Below are positions 11,707-23,879 of a stretch of 64,000 nt of DNA, piece by piece (position 1 is the stretch's first letter; each line of letters opens with the position of its first letter). Below the pieces are notes generated by a model. That model was not told the origin of the DNA and searched no databases. It saw nothing but the letters and a program-made list of their open reading frames with translations. The position numbers were made by a program, and so were the translations under genes. Source of the stretch: Paramyrothecium sp. XJ0827 (Eukaryota > Ascomycota > Sordariomycetes > Hypocreales > Stachybotryaceae); contig JAJFPB010000008.1 in NCBI GenBank assembly GCA_020881915.1, forward strand, positions 2,418,001 to 2,482,000. The letters run 5' to 3'.

Positions 11707-12567
11707 ATGCCGGCCATAGATTTTGTCGATACTTGCGACAAGTCAGTCCCGATTTACATCCCTTCCACATGGATAATTGACTCCCTGGTTATTGTGTTGC
11801 ACAACTATATCTACCGTTGTTGGTTTCGCCCGTATCGGAGCGAGATAGGACGCCAGAGATTTATCTGCAAAGTTATAAGACCGGAGGGCTTGGCAGTCGA
11901 AGATGTTCCCTCAGAGCAGACTATAAATGCTATTCTTTTATTGAACAGATCTATCTGTGCTGAAGTTGAGAGACGTTGGGCCACGTACGACGAAAATTTC
12001 CAAACGTACATCAACTATGCCAACAGAAGTTCAAATCTTCAGGAAGGATTAGGTGTTCATAAGCGGATGCATATACTTCAGCCGCTATTCCGTGCGTTGG
12101 TGGTCATTGTATGTTCACAAAAGTATTGCAATGAGGATTCGAGTAATGTCGGCAAACTTCCCATCATTATGATCCGCACTAGAATAGAGGATGGCCTCAG
12201 CGAACCTTTATCATTTGATGCCATCGAAGAAAACATGTTCTGGGATATTGGAGATGACGGAAACACCGTGAAAGCAGCTTTGGAAACGGCTATTGACTTC
12301 ATAATGGCTCTGGAAGCTAGAGAGACTAGAGCATTTGGCCTGCAACCCGACCCGACTGAAGTGTGGAATGCCGATGTGGAAACACAAAACTTATGGCGAG
12401 AGTTGAGAGGAGACGACCCATTAATCGGCCCCAGCTCTGGATTTGTGAATACAAATAATTATACGAGTTGGCAGGGTGATGGAGAAAATGTCGACCGTCG
12501 GATGATGACTAGGTGGGAGCAGAAATGGCGCGGAACCCAGGCTCGAAAGATGACAACTGGGGAATGA
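11707..12567 (+). CDS. Hypothetical protein
   Basis: Single frame of 286 codons starting MPAIDFVDTCDKSVPIYIPS. No domain recognised. Visible: a hydrophobic helix early (TWIIDSLVIVLHNYIYRCW), an acidic middle (IEENMFWDIGDDGNTVKAAL) and a charged C-terminus. Base composition is more AT-leaning than the CAZyme genes. Length and amino-acid balance suggest a real protein, but expression evidence is lacking. Confidence 0.5.
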   Translation: MPAIDFVDTCDKSVPIYIPSTWIIDSLVIVLHNYIYRCWFRPYRSEIGRQRFICKVIRPEGLAVEDVPSEQTINAILLLNRSICAEVERRWATYDENFQTYINYANRSSNLQEGLGVHKRMHILQPLFRALVVIVCSQKYCNEDSSNVGKLPIIMIRTRIEDGLSEPLSFDAIEENMFWDIGDDGNTVKAALETAIDFIMALEARETRAFGLQPDPTEVWNADVETQNLWRELRGDDPLIGPSSGFVNTNNYTSWQGDGENVDRRMMTRWEQKWRGTQARKMTTGE

Positions 12568-12988
12568 GACATACACAATTCTGTGACTATCTTATAACTT
12601 GAGGCAATTATAGAAAATAGAACAACGCGCTATACTGCCAACTGTAGCCACCGGTTGCCTGTTGCCAATCTGAGCCCAGACATGAGGTGGGTAAGGACGG
12701 TCCGCCCCGGCCAGTCGGCAAATCTCACAAAGTTTTCAAGTGTTTTTTTAATTTTTTTTAAACAAAATGAAAAACCCTCAAACATCAAGATATCTTCAAC
12801 TCGCATCTGAAGCGATAACTTCCGTAGGGTGTCCGAATAGTGCAGTGCGACAAGAATGGATAATCCGGCGACAAACCGAGTTATATCTTCCCACAGTCCC
12901 CCGGCCGACTTTTTGCACGAACAGCTTGTAGAATGTAAGATGACTCAACGAGGCCCAAAAGTTATCATGATCTGAGTTGTACTGTAAC
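12568..12988. other. Intergenic with A/T homopolymer run
   Basis: Contains a T7/T8 plus A run around 12743-12771. No gene seen. Confidence 0.5.
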
Positions 12989-13967
12989 ATGATTGAACTC
13001 CTCAAGCCTTGGCTGATGATGGCTTACACTATATTGCTCTTTACATTGGGCTTTGCCTCGGTTCCTGCGTTCATTCATTCCCTCGTCCGACTGGCCCGTT
13101 CACCCCTTCGATCTATTCCTGGTCCTTGGTATTCCCCTTTGACCGAACTCCACGTGAAATACTTCTTCGCCGCCAGGACCATCTGGAAGTATGTTGAGGA
13201 GAAGCATCAGACTCATGGCCCTTGTCTTAAATATGGTATTACAGCAGCGAAAAGAGGGAGCACAAAGTGAACGTAATGATCCCCTCAGCTACGTGCTTCA
13301 GGAGGGAAAATCACCCACAACAAACGCTGTTCCATCTGCTCGCGAAGTCCTTGATACAGATGTCTGAGCTTTTCCTGGCTGGGACAGAAACTACATCGGG
13401 CACAATGGCTTGTCTCTTTCTCGAAGTGGCTAGAAATCCTAGAGTTAGCGATAAACTATATTCTTCAATTCCAATGGTCAGGTACAATGACTCGGAGAAC
13501 CTTGTTGGAAGCAAGTTCATCCGAGATAGTGTTTCATATCAATATTTGGACGCTTGCATCAAGGAGAACCTTCGTCTGCACCCGATCGCTTCTGAAATGG
13601 GGGCACTACGGATCCTAATAGCGTTACTCTGATGGGATTCGATCTACCGCCTTACACTGTTGTTTCAGCATCGTAATCGGAATCTCCACAGAGATGCTGA
13701 ATATTGGCCCGAGCCATTGCGTTTTTGGCCAGAACGCTGATTGTTTGTCGAAGGTGTCTCCCAATTCTCACAGTGGCTGATCCACCCCCTGTCAGTTTCG
13801 CCTGGGCTGAAATGAGGATTGTTGCTGCAAACCTTTTGTCTCGTTATGGAGTCATCGAGGTCAAACGACAAGATATCGACTTCCGACAGTATATTACAAT
13901 GCAACTCACTACTGGTCATTGGGATGTTGTGTCGAAGCCAAGGGGATCCTACCGGACGGAGCCTTAG
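12989..13967 (+). pseudogene. Cytochrome P450 relic
   Basis: Recognisable P450 pieces in order but in changing frames. An N-terminal membrane anchor is followed by the proline hinge RSIPGPWYSPL and TIWKYVEEKHQTHGP (12989-13230). It then jumps to a pre-I-helix segment (NDPLSYVLQEG) and the I-helix AGTETTSG (about 13378-13400), reached through a frameshift. The K-helix KENLRLHP (ExxR) is at about 13559-13582, then a GFDLPPYTV strand in another frame. HRDAEYWPEPLRFWPER is followed by a stop, and SFAWAEMRIVAANLLSRYG is the L-helix. The segment between the C-helix and the H-helix is missing and the cysteine heme-binding loop before SFAWAEM is destroyed. It cannot encode an active enzyme. Confidence 0.85.
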
Positions 13968-14429
13968 GCGACAGAATTGAGCCAATGTTCTTATATGATA
14001 GCTGTGTGATTTACACCGGAAGCAGGTGAGGAGATGTGAGCTTTTCATTCATGAAAGTTTTTATGAAATGTGGAATTCTCGGATTCATCTGGAGTTTCTG
14101 GGCTTAAACCAAACCTCCCTGCATCGTAAAGGGAAGCACTCAATAAGATGCTTGTGACTCAAAATCCGTATTCATTTAGGCGGTTTCTAAGCCATAAATC
14201 GAAGAAAATTCGGAGGTAAAATTATTCTATGAAAAAAGATGTTTCAGTTTTTAGCTGCTAGAATTAACATAAGAAATTTAGTTAGAAGAGTTTCCGCGTC
14301 TTACTGTTCTGATTGTTTTCCTGACCGGACCCCATTTCTTCCAATCGTACATTCCAAGCATTCATAAGTTTTGCTATGAGATCCCCCCAAAAATAAGAAT
14401 AAAATTGCCAGTAAGTGACACCATTTACA
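13968..14429. other. Intergenic, AT-leaning
   Basis: Between the P450 relic and the 3' end of a minus-strand membrane-protein gene. Nothing recognised. Confidence 0.5.
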
Positions 14430-16951
14430 TTATCCAGACTCACTACCAGAACGGGCCCGTTGGTATTGTAAACCAGCTGTGCCACTGCTGACAAGCCGCA
14501 TGCGAAGTCGACCATCATCTCCAATAGCATATCTGTTTTCTCCTTGACGATTAATCGCCCTTGGGATCCCCAAGAATTTGTTCTTGGCTCCAAACATTGG
14601 TGTTTTAGTTGACCGCTGCAATGAAGCATCCCTTTGATCGACACATGCATCCACAACATCATCACTTTGAAACTTCGCGTGATGAAGAATTTCAAACATA
14701 GCTGGGCTGTCCGATATTTGTGCCACAGTATGCCAAGCACTGCCAAGATAGCTGAGCTTTGTGCCTGAGTACCTGTAAAAGAGATAGGCAAATACCAAGG
14801 TGTGTGTTGATGTTATTGCCACCACAGTGCAGTAACCTGCCCCAGCCCGCGGGACGAGAGTCTCCCTGAATCGGGATATAAATGCAACGCCATCCTCACC
14901 AAAGGAGCCTGTAGAATCGTAGTAAGCTGTACGACTGACTGAGAACTTGATGGCTTGAAGGGCCAAAGCCGGAGATTTGGTTTTCATCAATGTTTCGTAG
15001 AACAAGTTGATGATGAATGGATCAGCCTTGTAGACTGGCACCCCTCGTAGCCAGTCACAGTTGATACAGAGCGCTATATTGCGATCCAAAGCACTCTTCT
15101 CCTCCAACCAAGTAGAGCTCTCATGCAGCGCGATTTTAGTATTATACTTGGAGTTAACAACAGCTCTTCGAAAATCATAGTCGCTTATCCTCAGGACTCC
15201 GCGAGCCGTGCTAATTGCCTTTTCTTCTTCACCAAGGACGCCTAATTGCTCCCTGATTGTGGTAAAGTTGAAGGCATGTGTAGCTCTATTTATCGCAAAC
15301 ACAGGTTCCTTGGTTGTGCGCTCACTCGATGCAGTGATATTGAGGTGTTTGATGCCAGAGCCGTTGACTCTTTCATGGTGGAATCTGTAGTTTGACAGAT
15401 AAGCAAGTTGCGTCTTGTAAGCGCCATCGCCACACAGAAAGTTTAGAGAGACAAGCGCTCACCTAGTAGAACCCATCCTATCAAAACATACGGACATCTT
15501 AAGACGAAAATCGCGGGGTCCCTCACTATTAAACGATGGGACACGGCTCCGTTGTTCCAACCAAGGTCCAGCTCCTGTAGACTGCACGAGTTGAAAAGGT
15601 TGCTCGTTCATAGACAACAAGTATTCTATCACCCGGGAGTCCACGTCTAGTCTCGGCGTAATAGTAGAGGTTAAACCAGCCGCTGTTAAGAGCTGTGACA
15701 GCACGCTTCCAGAGTCATAGATCAACGAGGTTTCGCCCGTGAAACGATAATCGTCTGGAAATTGCTCAAGAATAGACCATGTAAGGGGACAAATAGACCA
15801 TTCATACTTAGCCCCTGTTGAGTTTTGAAGGCCACAGTCAAACCTATACATGGGCTTGATTTCTGTTGATTTGTTCATTTTTGTTCCAGAAAAAGAGTCA
15901 GCGTCGGTTGTGTGGTACGGTAACCGTGCGGTAAGCACGCCGCAAATACCAGGGATGTTGCCCGAAGCAGTCGACTCAGTTAGATTACAAAAGCTGATGT
16001 TTTGTACAACTGGTCGGACACAAGTGACTCGAGTATGTAGGATTCGTGCTAAACCGCTGAACTGACGGATTGTCTCTCGCTCAGATTGTGATGCAATGGG
16101 AAGCAATGCCCTAACGCTAGGCCCTGTGTCATCGACCCCATTCTCGAAGTTCTGCCGGCTTGCCTCATCCACAAAATTCTCTGAATACTCAGCAAACACC
16201 TCCGATCCTGAAGGTCTTCGCTGCCAGTATGAAGCGGTTGTTCCAAAAAGAAGCGCAGAATCTATGGTTGAGTTCGACTCATTTCCATTGGAGGGTTCTA
16301 TCATTGTGTAGATATTCGGCATCTCCGTGAGAGAAGTCTTCAGTTCTTCAGTTCTAAGATCAGCCACCAGAAGCGTTGAGGAAAACTGTGATCCAAGAGT
16401 TGTGAGGACGAGGATCACAGAGCTAAGCCGGAGTGAAAACTCGAGCGAAGAACTAGCCCAAAAGTCGGGCACAGAGATTGGTCCAGGTCTTGCATATCTG
16501 GCAAGAGAAACCCGAGCGACGGACTTGATGGGAACCCCAGTGCCTTCAAGAGCGATAGATGCAATCATCGATGTTGAAATCCCAGCAAGGATTCCAATAG
16601 ACATTCTGATCAGTAGAGCAGCAAGAGTTATGGTCTGTGTTGTGTAGGGGCTCAGCATGAGCTGCCACCATCGCTCGTCATCTGGTCGTGACCACACCCA
16701 TGTGAGGAACCCTATGACTACTGCCAACGTTCCGAATGAAGTCAAGGCGAGGAAGCGAATCCACTTGCTCGTTCGCAATGACCCCTCGAAGCCGCCTTTT
16801 TGTCCCCTGCAGGGTTTCTCGGCCTGAGGATTGCGTGAATAACATGTTTTTGGCAGATTATACGGGATTGGTACGCTTTCAAACTTACGGGAGAATTGGC
16901 AAAGTCTTTTGGGTCTTTTGGATCCGCCTCAGATTTGCCTCCACCAGTCAT
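14430..16951 (-). CDS. Large fungal-specific integral membrane protein (paralogue-type family, function unknown)
   Basis: Exons 16951-16889, 16823-15463, 15384-14430; 792 residues. Exon 1 encodes a charged start (MTGGGKSEADPKDPKDF). Intron 16888-16824 is GTAAGT...CTCAG; intron 15462-15385 joins GSTR to FHHERVNGSG. Seen: GFEGSLRTSKWIRFLAL before the first helix, helices within residues 45-170 (LTSFGTLAVVIGFLTWVW; TITLAALLIRMSIGILAGI), GPISVPDFWASSSLEF, then a helix ending at STLLVADL. A long ectodomain with many N-glycosylation sequons and cysteines follows, then a helix near GYCTVVAITSTHTLVFAYLF and a cytoplasmic tail. This layout is common in Sordariomycete genomes. A more upstream Met at 16999 is in frame but less likely as the start. 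Confidence 0.7.
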
Positions 16952-18252
16952 TTTCAGGAAAGTCTGGGATATTTGCCCAGAGCTGTCATCGACACACACA
17001 ATATCGTTTCACGCAACCGGCCGGCAGTAGAGCTGGAAGTTGGGAGACAAGGAGAAGGATCAGGCTATTGAGAACACGCTGGGGGAAATTCTCGCTCATG
17101 TACATTGATGAAGGTGCATTTTATAGGGGTTTAGAGGTTTCACAAACTGTACGGTGGCCCCCATAGCCACAGTAATGCTACCACACCTTTCGATGACCTC
17201 CCTCACTGGCCAGCTCATAGAAACTTCTAATCAGTGGGAATTAGTGCAAGAAAACTGTCGAATGGCTTTGAAGGCTTGCCCAAAATTTCGGGAAATTTAT
17301 TGCTAAGGCGTTTGGTCGCATTGGTCGTCGCCCCAGAAACAATCACACGACCATATTTGAACAACGTTTTTGGTGTCAGACTGATATGGGGGTGTAATAA
17401 TTTGGAATAGGCCCTGCAAAATTATACCAGAAAGGGATTTCCCCCCTGTCTGCCTAGCTTACGTCGGTGCCGCACGATTGAGGGGGCGAAAGCATGTCTG
17501 CAACAGGACGTTGTACTCTTCATTCTATTTTCCTCTCATGCATGTCCGCACAGCCTCATCGTGAGGGGCTTTGCCCCTGCGTTAGGCTCTCATATCAGCC
17601 CCCTTCTTTTCCCGCCTCTGGGATTGATGGTGTCGAAAGGCTCATATATTTCCCCAGAAAACAAAAGTCCTTGGCTGAAATCGACCATGGCAGACAACGA
17701 AATGATTTTCCGTCGTCAATGCCCTGGCCACTGCGAATAATGGCGACATTGCACCCAAGGTCTATTACCAGGGCTGACCATCCAGTATTGGGATAATTGG
17801 CAAGGTGAGATCTTCAAGATATCTTTCTTCTTCGCTGCCATTCCTAAATAATGGCAATAGGTGTAGTCATATTACGACATGGATTCCCGGTGCATTTCGG
17901 AGTCTTGATCATTCCGCCCGTCGATCCGACGATGAACAACAACCGTCATCAGGTTATGATTCGCTCTGTGTCAATGAAGCCAGGCATTCCGTGTTGCCTG
18001 AGGTCCATGAATCCAACGCAAGCCACCACTGTACTTTCGGCATCGATATGTAGGTCTTTACAAAGTCCGGTAAGAAATTGCACAATGGCCCGGGTCCTAC
18101 TATGTAGCCCTCCCATAGTGGACTTGTTTCGCCCGGGGGTGCTCAACATCACATGGTCTGCATGACTTATCAAAGGTAAACAGGTGAACAAGCTCAATCA
18201 AAATACCCCTGGAAAAGATCCTACCCGCTAGTACAGTTCGCACCGGAAAAAC
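16952..18252. other. Intergenic, no supported gene
   Basis: Several short overlapping plus-strand frames (17494-17796, 17805-18053, 17851-18165) could be remains of a decayed gene, but no domain is recognised and no splice plan joins them convincingly. Confidence 0.4.
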
Positions 18253-20213
18253 TCATTCATGTGAGTCCCCTTCCTTCAAGTCCAGTCTATGTCGTATTTC
18301 TGGCTCCCCCGGCTTGGTAGTGTCCATTTCCTGTATACATATATGATCCGCCCCGGCCCGCTTCTTGACCACATAGCCTATTGGTCCACAGGATTCAAGT
18401 CGCCGCCTTATTGTCTTTTCTGTGTAAGACGAGTTTTGATCCCCTAAGTATGCAGTAATGACTTCAGCTGCATCAAGAATATTACGCACTGTGCCCTCGC
18501 CTGGGCGTCCTGAGCTCACGAGAAAGCTGCTCCTGCGCGCCCAAATGAGCATCAACCAGCTGCTAAGAAGCCATAGCGTCTCTAGTAGCAAGGCGGCGGC
18601 GGTTACATGCGCGGAGAAGCCCCAAACGTACCCAGTGTCATTAATGCAACCGGTACGACTATTGGTATCAATCTGGCCATTTATTGGTTCCCCATTCAGA
18701 CAAAGGCATAATTCCAAGTCGAAGATGGAGCAGGCTGGGCTTCCCCTGAGAAATGGGGCTTGAAGGTCCATTTGCTTCCCGCCTAACCAGATCGTGGAGT
18801 TGTACGGAAGCTCGTGGCCCTGCAACGAACCCCAAGATTGTGGACACTCCCATTCGTCGGATCCGCATACAAATTTTGTTCTACGAGCGGCGATGGAAGA
18901 TTTGTTGTAAAGTCCCGGAAGCTGAGCCTGGTCCTTGATGGGAACTCTTTTAGAATTCTCAAACAGCCAAGGCCCGGTGCCGGTGACGTGTGGGTGGTAG
19001 GGATCAACTATCAACCCCGAGTTATTGACGACGAAGTGCCCGGGCACGTGTTCTATTGTCCTGTATTCCGATAGAATCTCATGCGTCACAATCTCACGGA
19101 TGCTATTTTTCGTCATAAAGTCTGTCTTGATGTCAGCTTTTGTCTATGGTTTGAAGCTAGCTCTGTTGGCCGGTATCACCTACAGCTGTAGATGTCCACG
19201 AATTCGTCCATGTCATCGGCCAGAGCCTTACTAGTGAGATTGAGCTTGCGTAAGTCCACAACCCCAACCTGTCCAGCGCTGCTGATGGGAGGGCCGGTGA
19301 CAATTCTGCTGCTTCCGTTTACTGCCACGCGGGCATCATCCAGAACCCAACAAAGCTGGAGCTCTGGGGATTTTTGGGAAACAAATGCGTGGTTCATAAT
19401 AGTATATGTAGGAACTGACTCGACAATATACCCAGTTCCTGCACTCCAAAGTGTTGCAAAACCCAATAGGTAGGAAATGGAGAGAGCCAGCCACGTGGCC
19501 ATGATCATGTGCGTTACGCGACTGGGTCTCTTGAATAACCCCCAGTCGAACGTGGCCGATAATGACGAAAGCGATACAGTCGAGAAGCTCAAATCGAAGT
19601 AGAGTTGGAAGGGAACACTATTGGACTCCATGACTGAGGTAATACATCTCGCAACAACGCGGCAAAACCACCACGAATGCAGGAGTCTTCCGCCTTGCGC
19701 GAAGACTGTATCCCACACAAGGTCCACGACTTTAGCCTGGCTAAACGAGAGGTTCTTTGCCACTGCGAGATCGATCAGAATAAACGCTTTGATTCCCTCA
19801 GCAATTTCTGTTTCACAATTGTAGTGTAATAATTCTTTGTTGAAAAATGACCCGAAAACCAAGAATAAAAGACAAATAATGACAAATGATATAACTGAAG
19901 CAAGACACGTCTCCATGGACATAGGCCATGTCCTGTCGATTCGAGGCCAGTATCGTTCTAGGTCGTGACGAGGAGTTGCTGATTGGGGGTCGAATCGTGG
20001 TGAAGGAAAGCTGCCATGAAACCAAAAGTCAGATCGCCTCTCACCAGTCGAGATGCTGGAATATGATGGCTCAGGAGTCCTGAGACCTGTTCCAACTACG
20101 GGGATGCCTCCTGCTGCAAGCACGCCGTGAGCTGCGTCGGATTTCTGATGCATGTCCATTGCACCTTTCACAGTCAGGTCGTCAATTGTCCTCGTCCCCG
20201 ACTGCAAAATCAT
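18253..20213 (-). CDS. Large fungal-specific membrane protein (second, different family)
   Basis: Exons 20213-19184 and 19121-18253; 632 residues. Intron 19183-19122 (GTAGGT...GACAG) has a CTGAC branch site 8 bases before the acceptor AG. N-terminal cytoplasmic region with SDFWFHGSFPSPRFDP and LERYWPRIDRTWP, then a helix (TCLASVISFVIICLLFLVF). The signature stretch FNKELLHYNCETEIAEG...AKVVDLVWDTVFAQGGRLLH follows, then further helices and an ectodomain with LCWVLDDARVAVNGSS. The C-terminal half has another helix near HVTAAALLLETLWLLSSWLM and a soluble tail (AAEVITAYLGDQNSSYTEKTI). The family is widespread in Sordariomycetes; function unknown. The start could also be the Met near 20157. Confidence 0.7.
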
Positions 20214-21383
20214 CGAAAATGCCGAGCCTCACGTGAGTGAAATGTACTAGAATGAACCACGATTTTCTCATCGCACATGCTGGACGGGGACCTCATGAAT
20301 ATATGCATCTTTCGTGAGCAATGCAAATTCAATGAGGGTGTTATCTAATTATGGGCACTAAGTATGCCAACCATTCACTGCGCCCCTCAGGTGCATATAT
20401 TGCCCGGTCGCAGTACGTCTGCTTCAATCATTATGACAGGGCTCTGGTGCCTTTGAAGCTCCTGGAGTACTATCCATATCAGGAAGTTCTAAAAATCCGA
20501 TAAGACACGTCGAGAATGTCGTGATTTGATGTGCATGGCTCTTCAAAGTGTGCGGCCGACGACTCACATGCGAGCAAAAAAACCTAGCATATGCTTGATG
20601 GCGCAGAAGAACGGATTTCCTTCTAGAACCTATTGCCGACACAGTGTTGCTTACCCCCTGAAGTGAAGGCTCTAGTGATTGGGCATTTTGTGTGATGGCT
20701 TCACGGATGATATTCCCAATTCAGCCTGCTGCAGGATTGATGCATATTGACGGGCTGGTAATCCGCCTAACGGGCTGACGTGTTTGCTAGGACTGGCAGG
20801 TGACCTAAAGCATAATCCAGACGCTACCTTCCCACTTTCGAATGCGCAAGTGGCTGCATAGACGAATTCGACCAATCCTCATACGTGACGCACAGCCACA
20901 ATACGACGTATAAATCCAAATCTCGGCCTAGGACCAAGATATTATGGTGTGTAAGCATCATGAATAACGCTCGAAAGAGAGCCTTGTCCGAGTTGCCTCA
21001 CCGAATTGTGACTAGAATCTTCTCTCAGTAGTTTGGTGCCTGATACAGTTCTCACCTCAAGGATGATGGTGTGAACCCATGAGCCACATCAGATTCCGTA
21101 GCGGGCGTACGGGGCCCAGATCTGCAGACTTGTGTCGTCCTCATCCGTACACAGCGTCATATCTCTCGTTGATCTCACTCTGTCAAGTCCTCTTTAAATC
21201 CTATCCAATTCGTCTATCCACCGGTCTCGAAGCCCCTTAGTTGCTTGATGGAGGCTTAATGACACAGATCCCATGAATCTCACTCACGTTTGCAGCTTTT
21301 ATTTTATGGTTTCCGTGACCTTCAAATATCCGACAGATACTGGTTGCGTAATCTAGTGCTTCTATAGTAGAGATTCAAGGCAC
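20214..21383. other. Intergenic, no gene seen
   Basis: Only short unsupported frames. Holds the upstream region of the membrane-protein gene and the 3' flank of the GH31 gene. Confidence 0.5.
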
Positions 21384-23472
21384 TTACGCCCTGGTGAAAA
21401 CGGGCATCGTATCTAGTGGCGTATCAACCGTCACGGTCCTCCCTCCTTCAAATTGAGTGCCGTCTGCAGCCGTCCATTTCACACCGTCTCCAGGAAGATA
21501 CACTTCCTGGCTCTTTTGCTTGGGGTTAAGGACGGGGGCCACAAGGTACTTTGGACCGTACATGTACTGGTTCTCAATCCTCCAGCACTTTTCCTCCCCA
21601 GGGAAGTCGTAGAAAAGAGGCCGCATAATAGGGTCGCCGTGCTCATGGGCGGCCTTCATCAAGTCTCTAGTGTAGTCCCTCATCTCCTCTCGGATGTGCA
21701 GGTACTTCTTGCAGATCTCGTAAACCTCCTCGCCGTACGACCACACCTCATTGGGGCCACCGGAAAGACAATGGCTTCCTCCAGTGGTTCCAAGGCGCGG
21801 CTGCTTGGGCTCACGGTCGCCATGGAGCCTCATCACGGGGCAAAATGCGCCCCATTGGAACCATCTCACCAGCAGTTCCCGGAAATCGGGATCGTCGTGG
21901 ATACCTCCATGGAACCCGCCTATGTCGGTCGTGAACCAAGAAAAGCCTGCAATACCCATGTTGAGGCCTGCGGCAAGTTGGTTTCTCAGACTGCTCCAGC
22001 TTGATGCGATGTCGCCCGACCAGACCAAAGCGCCATATTTGGCGCTTCCTGCCCAGGCACATCTCAGCAGATTCACAATCTTTTCCTCACCAGCCTCCTT
22101 CAGGCCTTCGTAGAACCCTCGAGCAAATTCTGAAGGATAAAAGTTGCCCACACTCAAGTTTGGACCGAGATGGTAGCGGTAGATGTCAAAATCGTACACT
22201 GAATACTCGGGCTCCGCCTCATCAAGCCAAAAGACCTTGATCCCTTTGTCGTAGTAGTTCTTCCTCACAGCATCCCAGACAAACTTCCGCGCATCAGGGT
22301 TCGTGGCATCAAAATGAACAGGACCATGATGAGCCTCCATCGAGACGCGTACGCCACGATCCTGACGGATCAAGAAACCGCGGCGCAGGAGCTCCTCGTA
22401 ATTCTCCGACGATTTCTCGACAGTTGGCCAGACAGAGACCATTAGCTCAACGTTCATTTCCTTGAGCTCCTTTACCATGGCATCTGTATATGTTAGCATC
22501 TTCTGTGGATTTGCTGCGATTTGGGCGCCAATTACCTGGATCAGGCCAGAAGGTAGGGTCAAACTTCCAATCACCCTGGTTGGGCCAGTGAAAGTAGTCC
22601 GCCACAATAAGGTCAATAGGCAGGTTCCTCCTCTTGTATTCACGGGCCACCTCGAGCAATTCCTCCTGGGTTTGGTAACGGAGCTTGCATTGCCAGAAGC
22701 CAAGGCCGTACTCAGGCATCATCGGTACGCGTCCGGTGGCCTGCGTGTAGCCTCGAACAATGTCCGCAGGTGTGTCGCCAGCTACTACCCAATAGTCGAG
22801 GGTATCGGTGGAATATGCCTCGAATGTGGTGGTCAAATTGCTGAACACTGCTCGGCCTACACCAGGGTTGTTCCACAGAAAGCCGTATCCCAGGCTTGAA
22901 AGAGCAAATGGCACGGTAGCTTGAGAGTTTCTCTGTGCAAGCTCCAGATCAGCCCCCTTGAGGTTCAAGAAAGGCTGTTGATATTGGCCCATGCCATAGA
23001 TGCGCTCATTATGGTCCTGGGACTCGAAGCGCATAGTCAGGTGATAGTCTGCCGAGCCAAGCCGCGGTTTCCATTCCCGGGCCTGTATGCGCAAAGAGCT
23101 GCACTTTGGGTCCAAGACATCTAGACGGTGTCGAGCAAACTCTTCGAGCAGCACCTTGCCGGTCTCAACATTGGAGATGACTATTTTGCCGCGCCGACTA
23201 ATGTGCGCCTTGATCTTGCCGTTGGTGATGGACGCCGAGCTACCCTGAATGTCAATGCTGGGGCTCGGGGTATCTGTAGGCTTTTCCGTGAGGGCCCAGT
23301 CCTTGTCTTGGAGCTTGGCGAGACATGTAGCTCGTACTCGGAGAGCGTTCTCGCCCCAAGGTTCGATGTAGAGCGTTTCGGCATCAAATCGAAATGCCAA
23401 ACGCCGGTCCTCCTTAGTGAAAGCAGGATCAGGCCGCGTGCCATACTCTTGATTGCCCTGATTAGGAGCCAT
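21384..23472 (-). CDS. GH31 alpha-xylosidase/alpha-glucosidase, intracellular
   Basis: Exons 23472-22536 and 22483-21384 (intron 22535-22484, phase 1, joining FWPDP to DAMVKEL); 678 residues. Begins MAPNQGNQEYG with no signal peptide, so cytosolic. N-terminal beta-sandwich, then the (beta/alpha)8 barrel: YGLGFWQCKLRY, LIVADYFHW, KVFWLDEAEPEY with nucleophile D400, and LVWSGDIASSW with acid/base D470. GFSWFTTDIGGF and CPVMRLHG follow. The tryptophan in FWQCKLRY and the WLDEAEPE form are typical of YicI-like alpha-xylosidases, which release xylose from isoprimeverose and similar sugars; alpha-glucosidase activity is possible. The stop codon lies inside GCGTAAGT, a good intron donor, so a further short 3' exon is possible. 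Divergent from the sugar transporter. Confidence 0.88.
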
Positions 23473-23820
23473 TGTAAACAATTTCTTTGGATCTAGTACG
23501 GTGTACTTTGAAAATAGAGAAGAGCGTATTCAAGCAATGCTCCGGATGTGCCAACAGCAAAGGAACCCTCAAGACCGGCTTTATGCCCGCGATTTCCGGA
23601 TAACTTACCCTTCCCCGCCCTCGCAGTAAAGCACTCCGGTAGTCGGCACAATGTCTGAACCCTGCAGTATGATCATCGCTTCAGGTCGATTTACGAGGCC
23701 GGCCCACATTCCCCAAGGGATAACGTGGGCAACAGCGGTGGTGCAAATCTGTATGACGTGTTTCATTGGCCTTTGTTCTCCCTTGCTCGGCCTAAGCATT
23801 TAGCAGGAGCCAGAGCGTTG

Positions 23821-23827
23821 GGCTAAA
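23821..23827 (+). promoter_or_regulatory. XlnR-like motif GGCTAAA
   Basis: GGCTAAA matches the XlnR/Xyr1 binding consensus. It lies roughly mid-promoter between the GH31 and transporter genes, next to CAGCCTGAAT. Confidence 0.4.
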
Positions 23828-23856
23828 ATTCAGCCTGAATCCTTGGTCGAATGTTT

Positions 23857-23879
23857 CCCCACGGGGCCCTTGAGTGGGG
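23857..23879. promoter_or_regulatory. Two inverted CreA-like sites (CCCCAC ... GTGGGG)
   Basis: CCCCAC at 23857-23862 and GTGGGG at 23874-23879 both match SYGGRG, in opposite orientation, 11 bases apart. Closely spaced CreA sites are typical of glucose-repressed fungal promoters. Confidence 0.45.
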
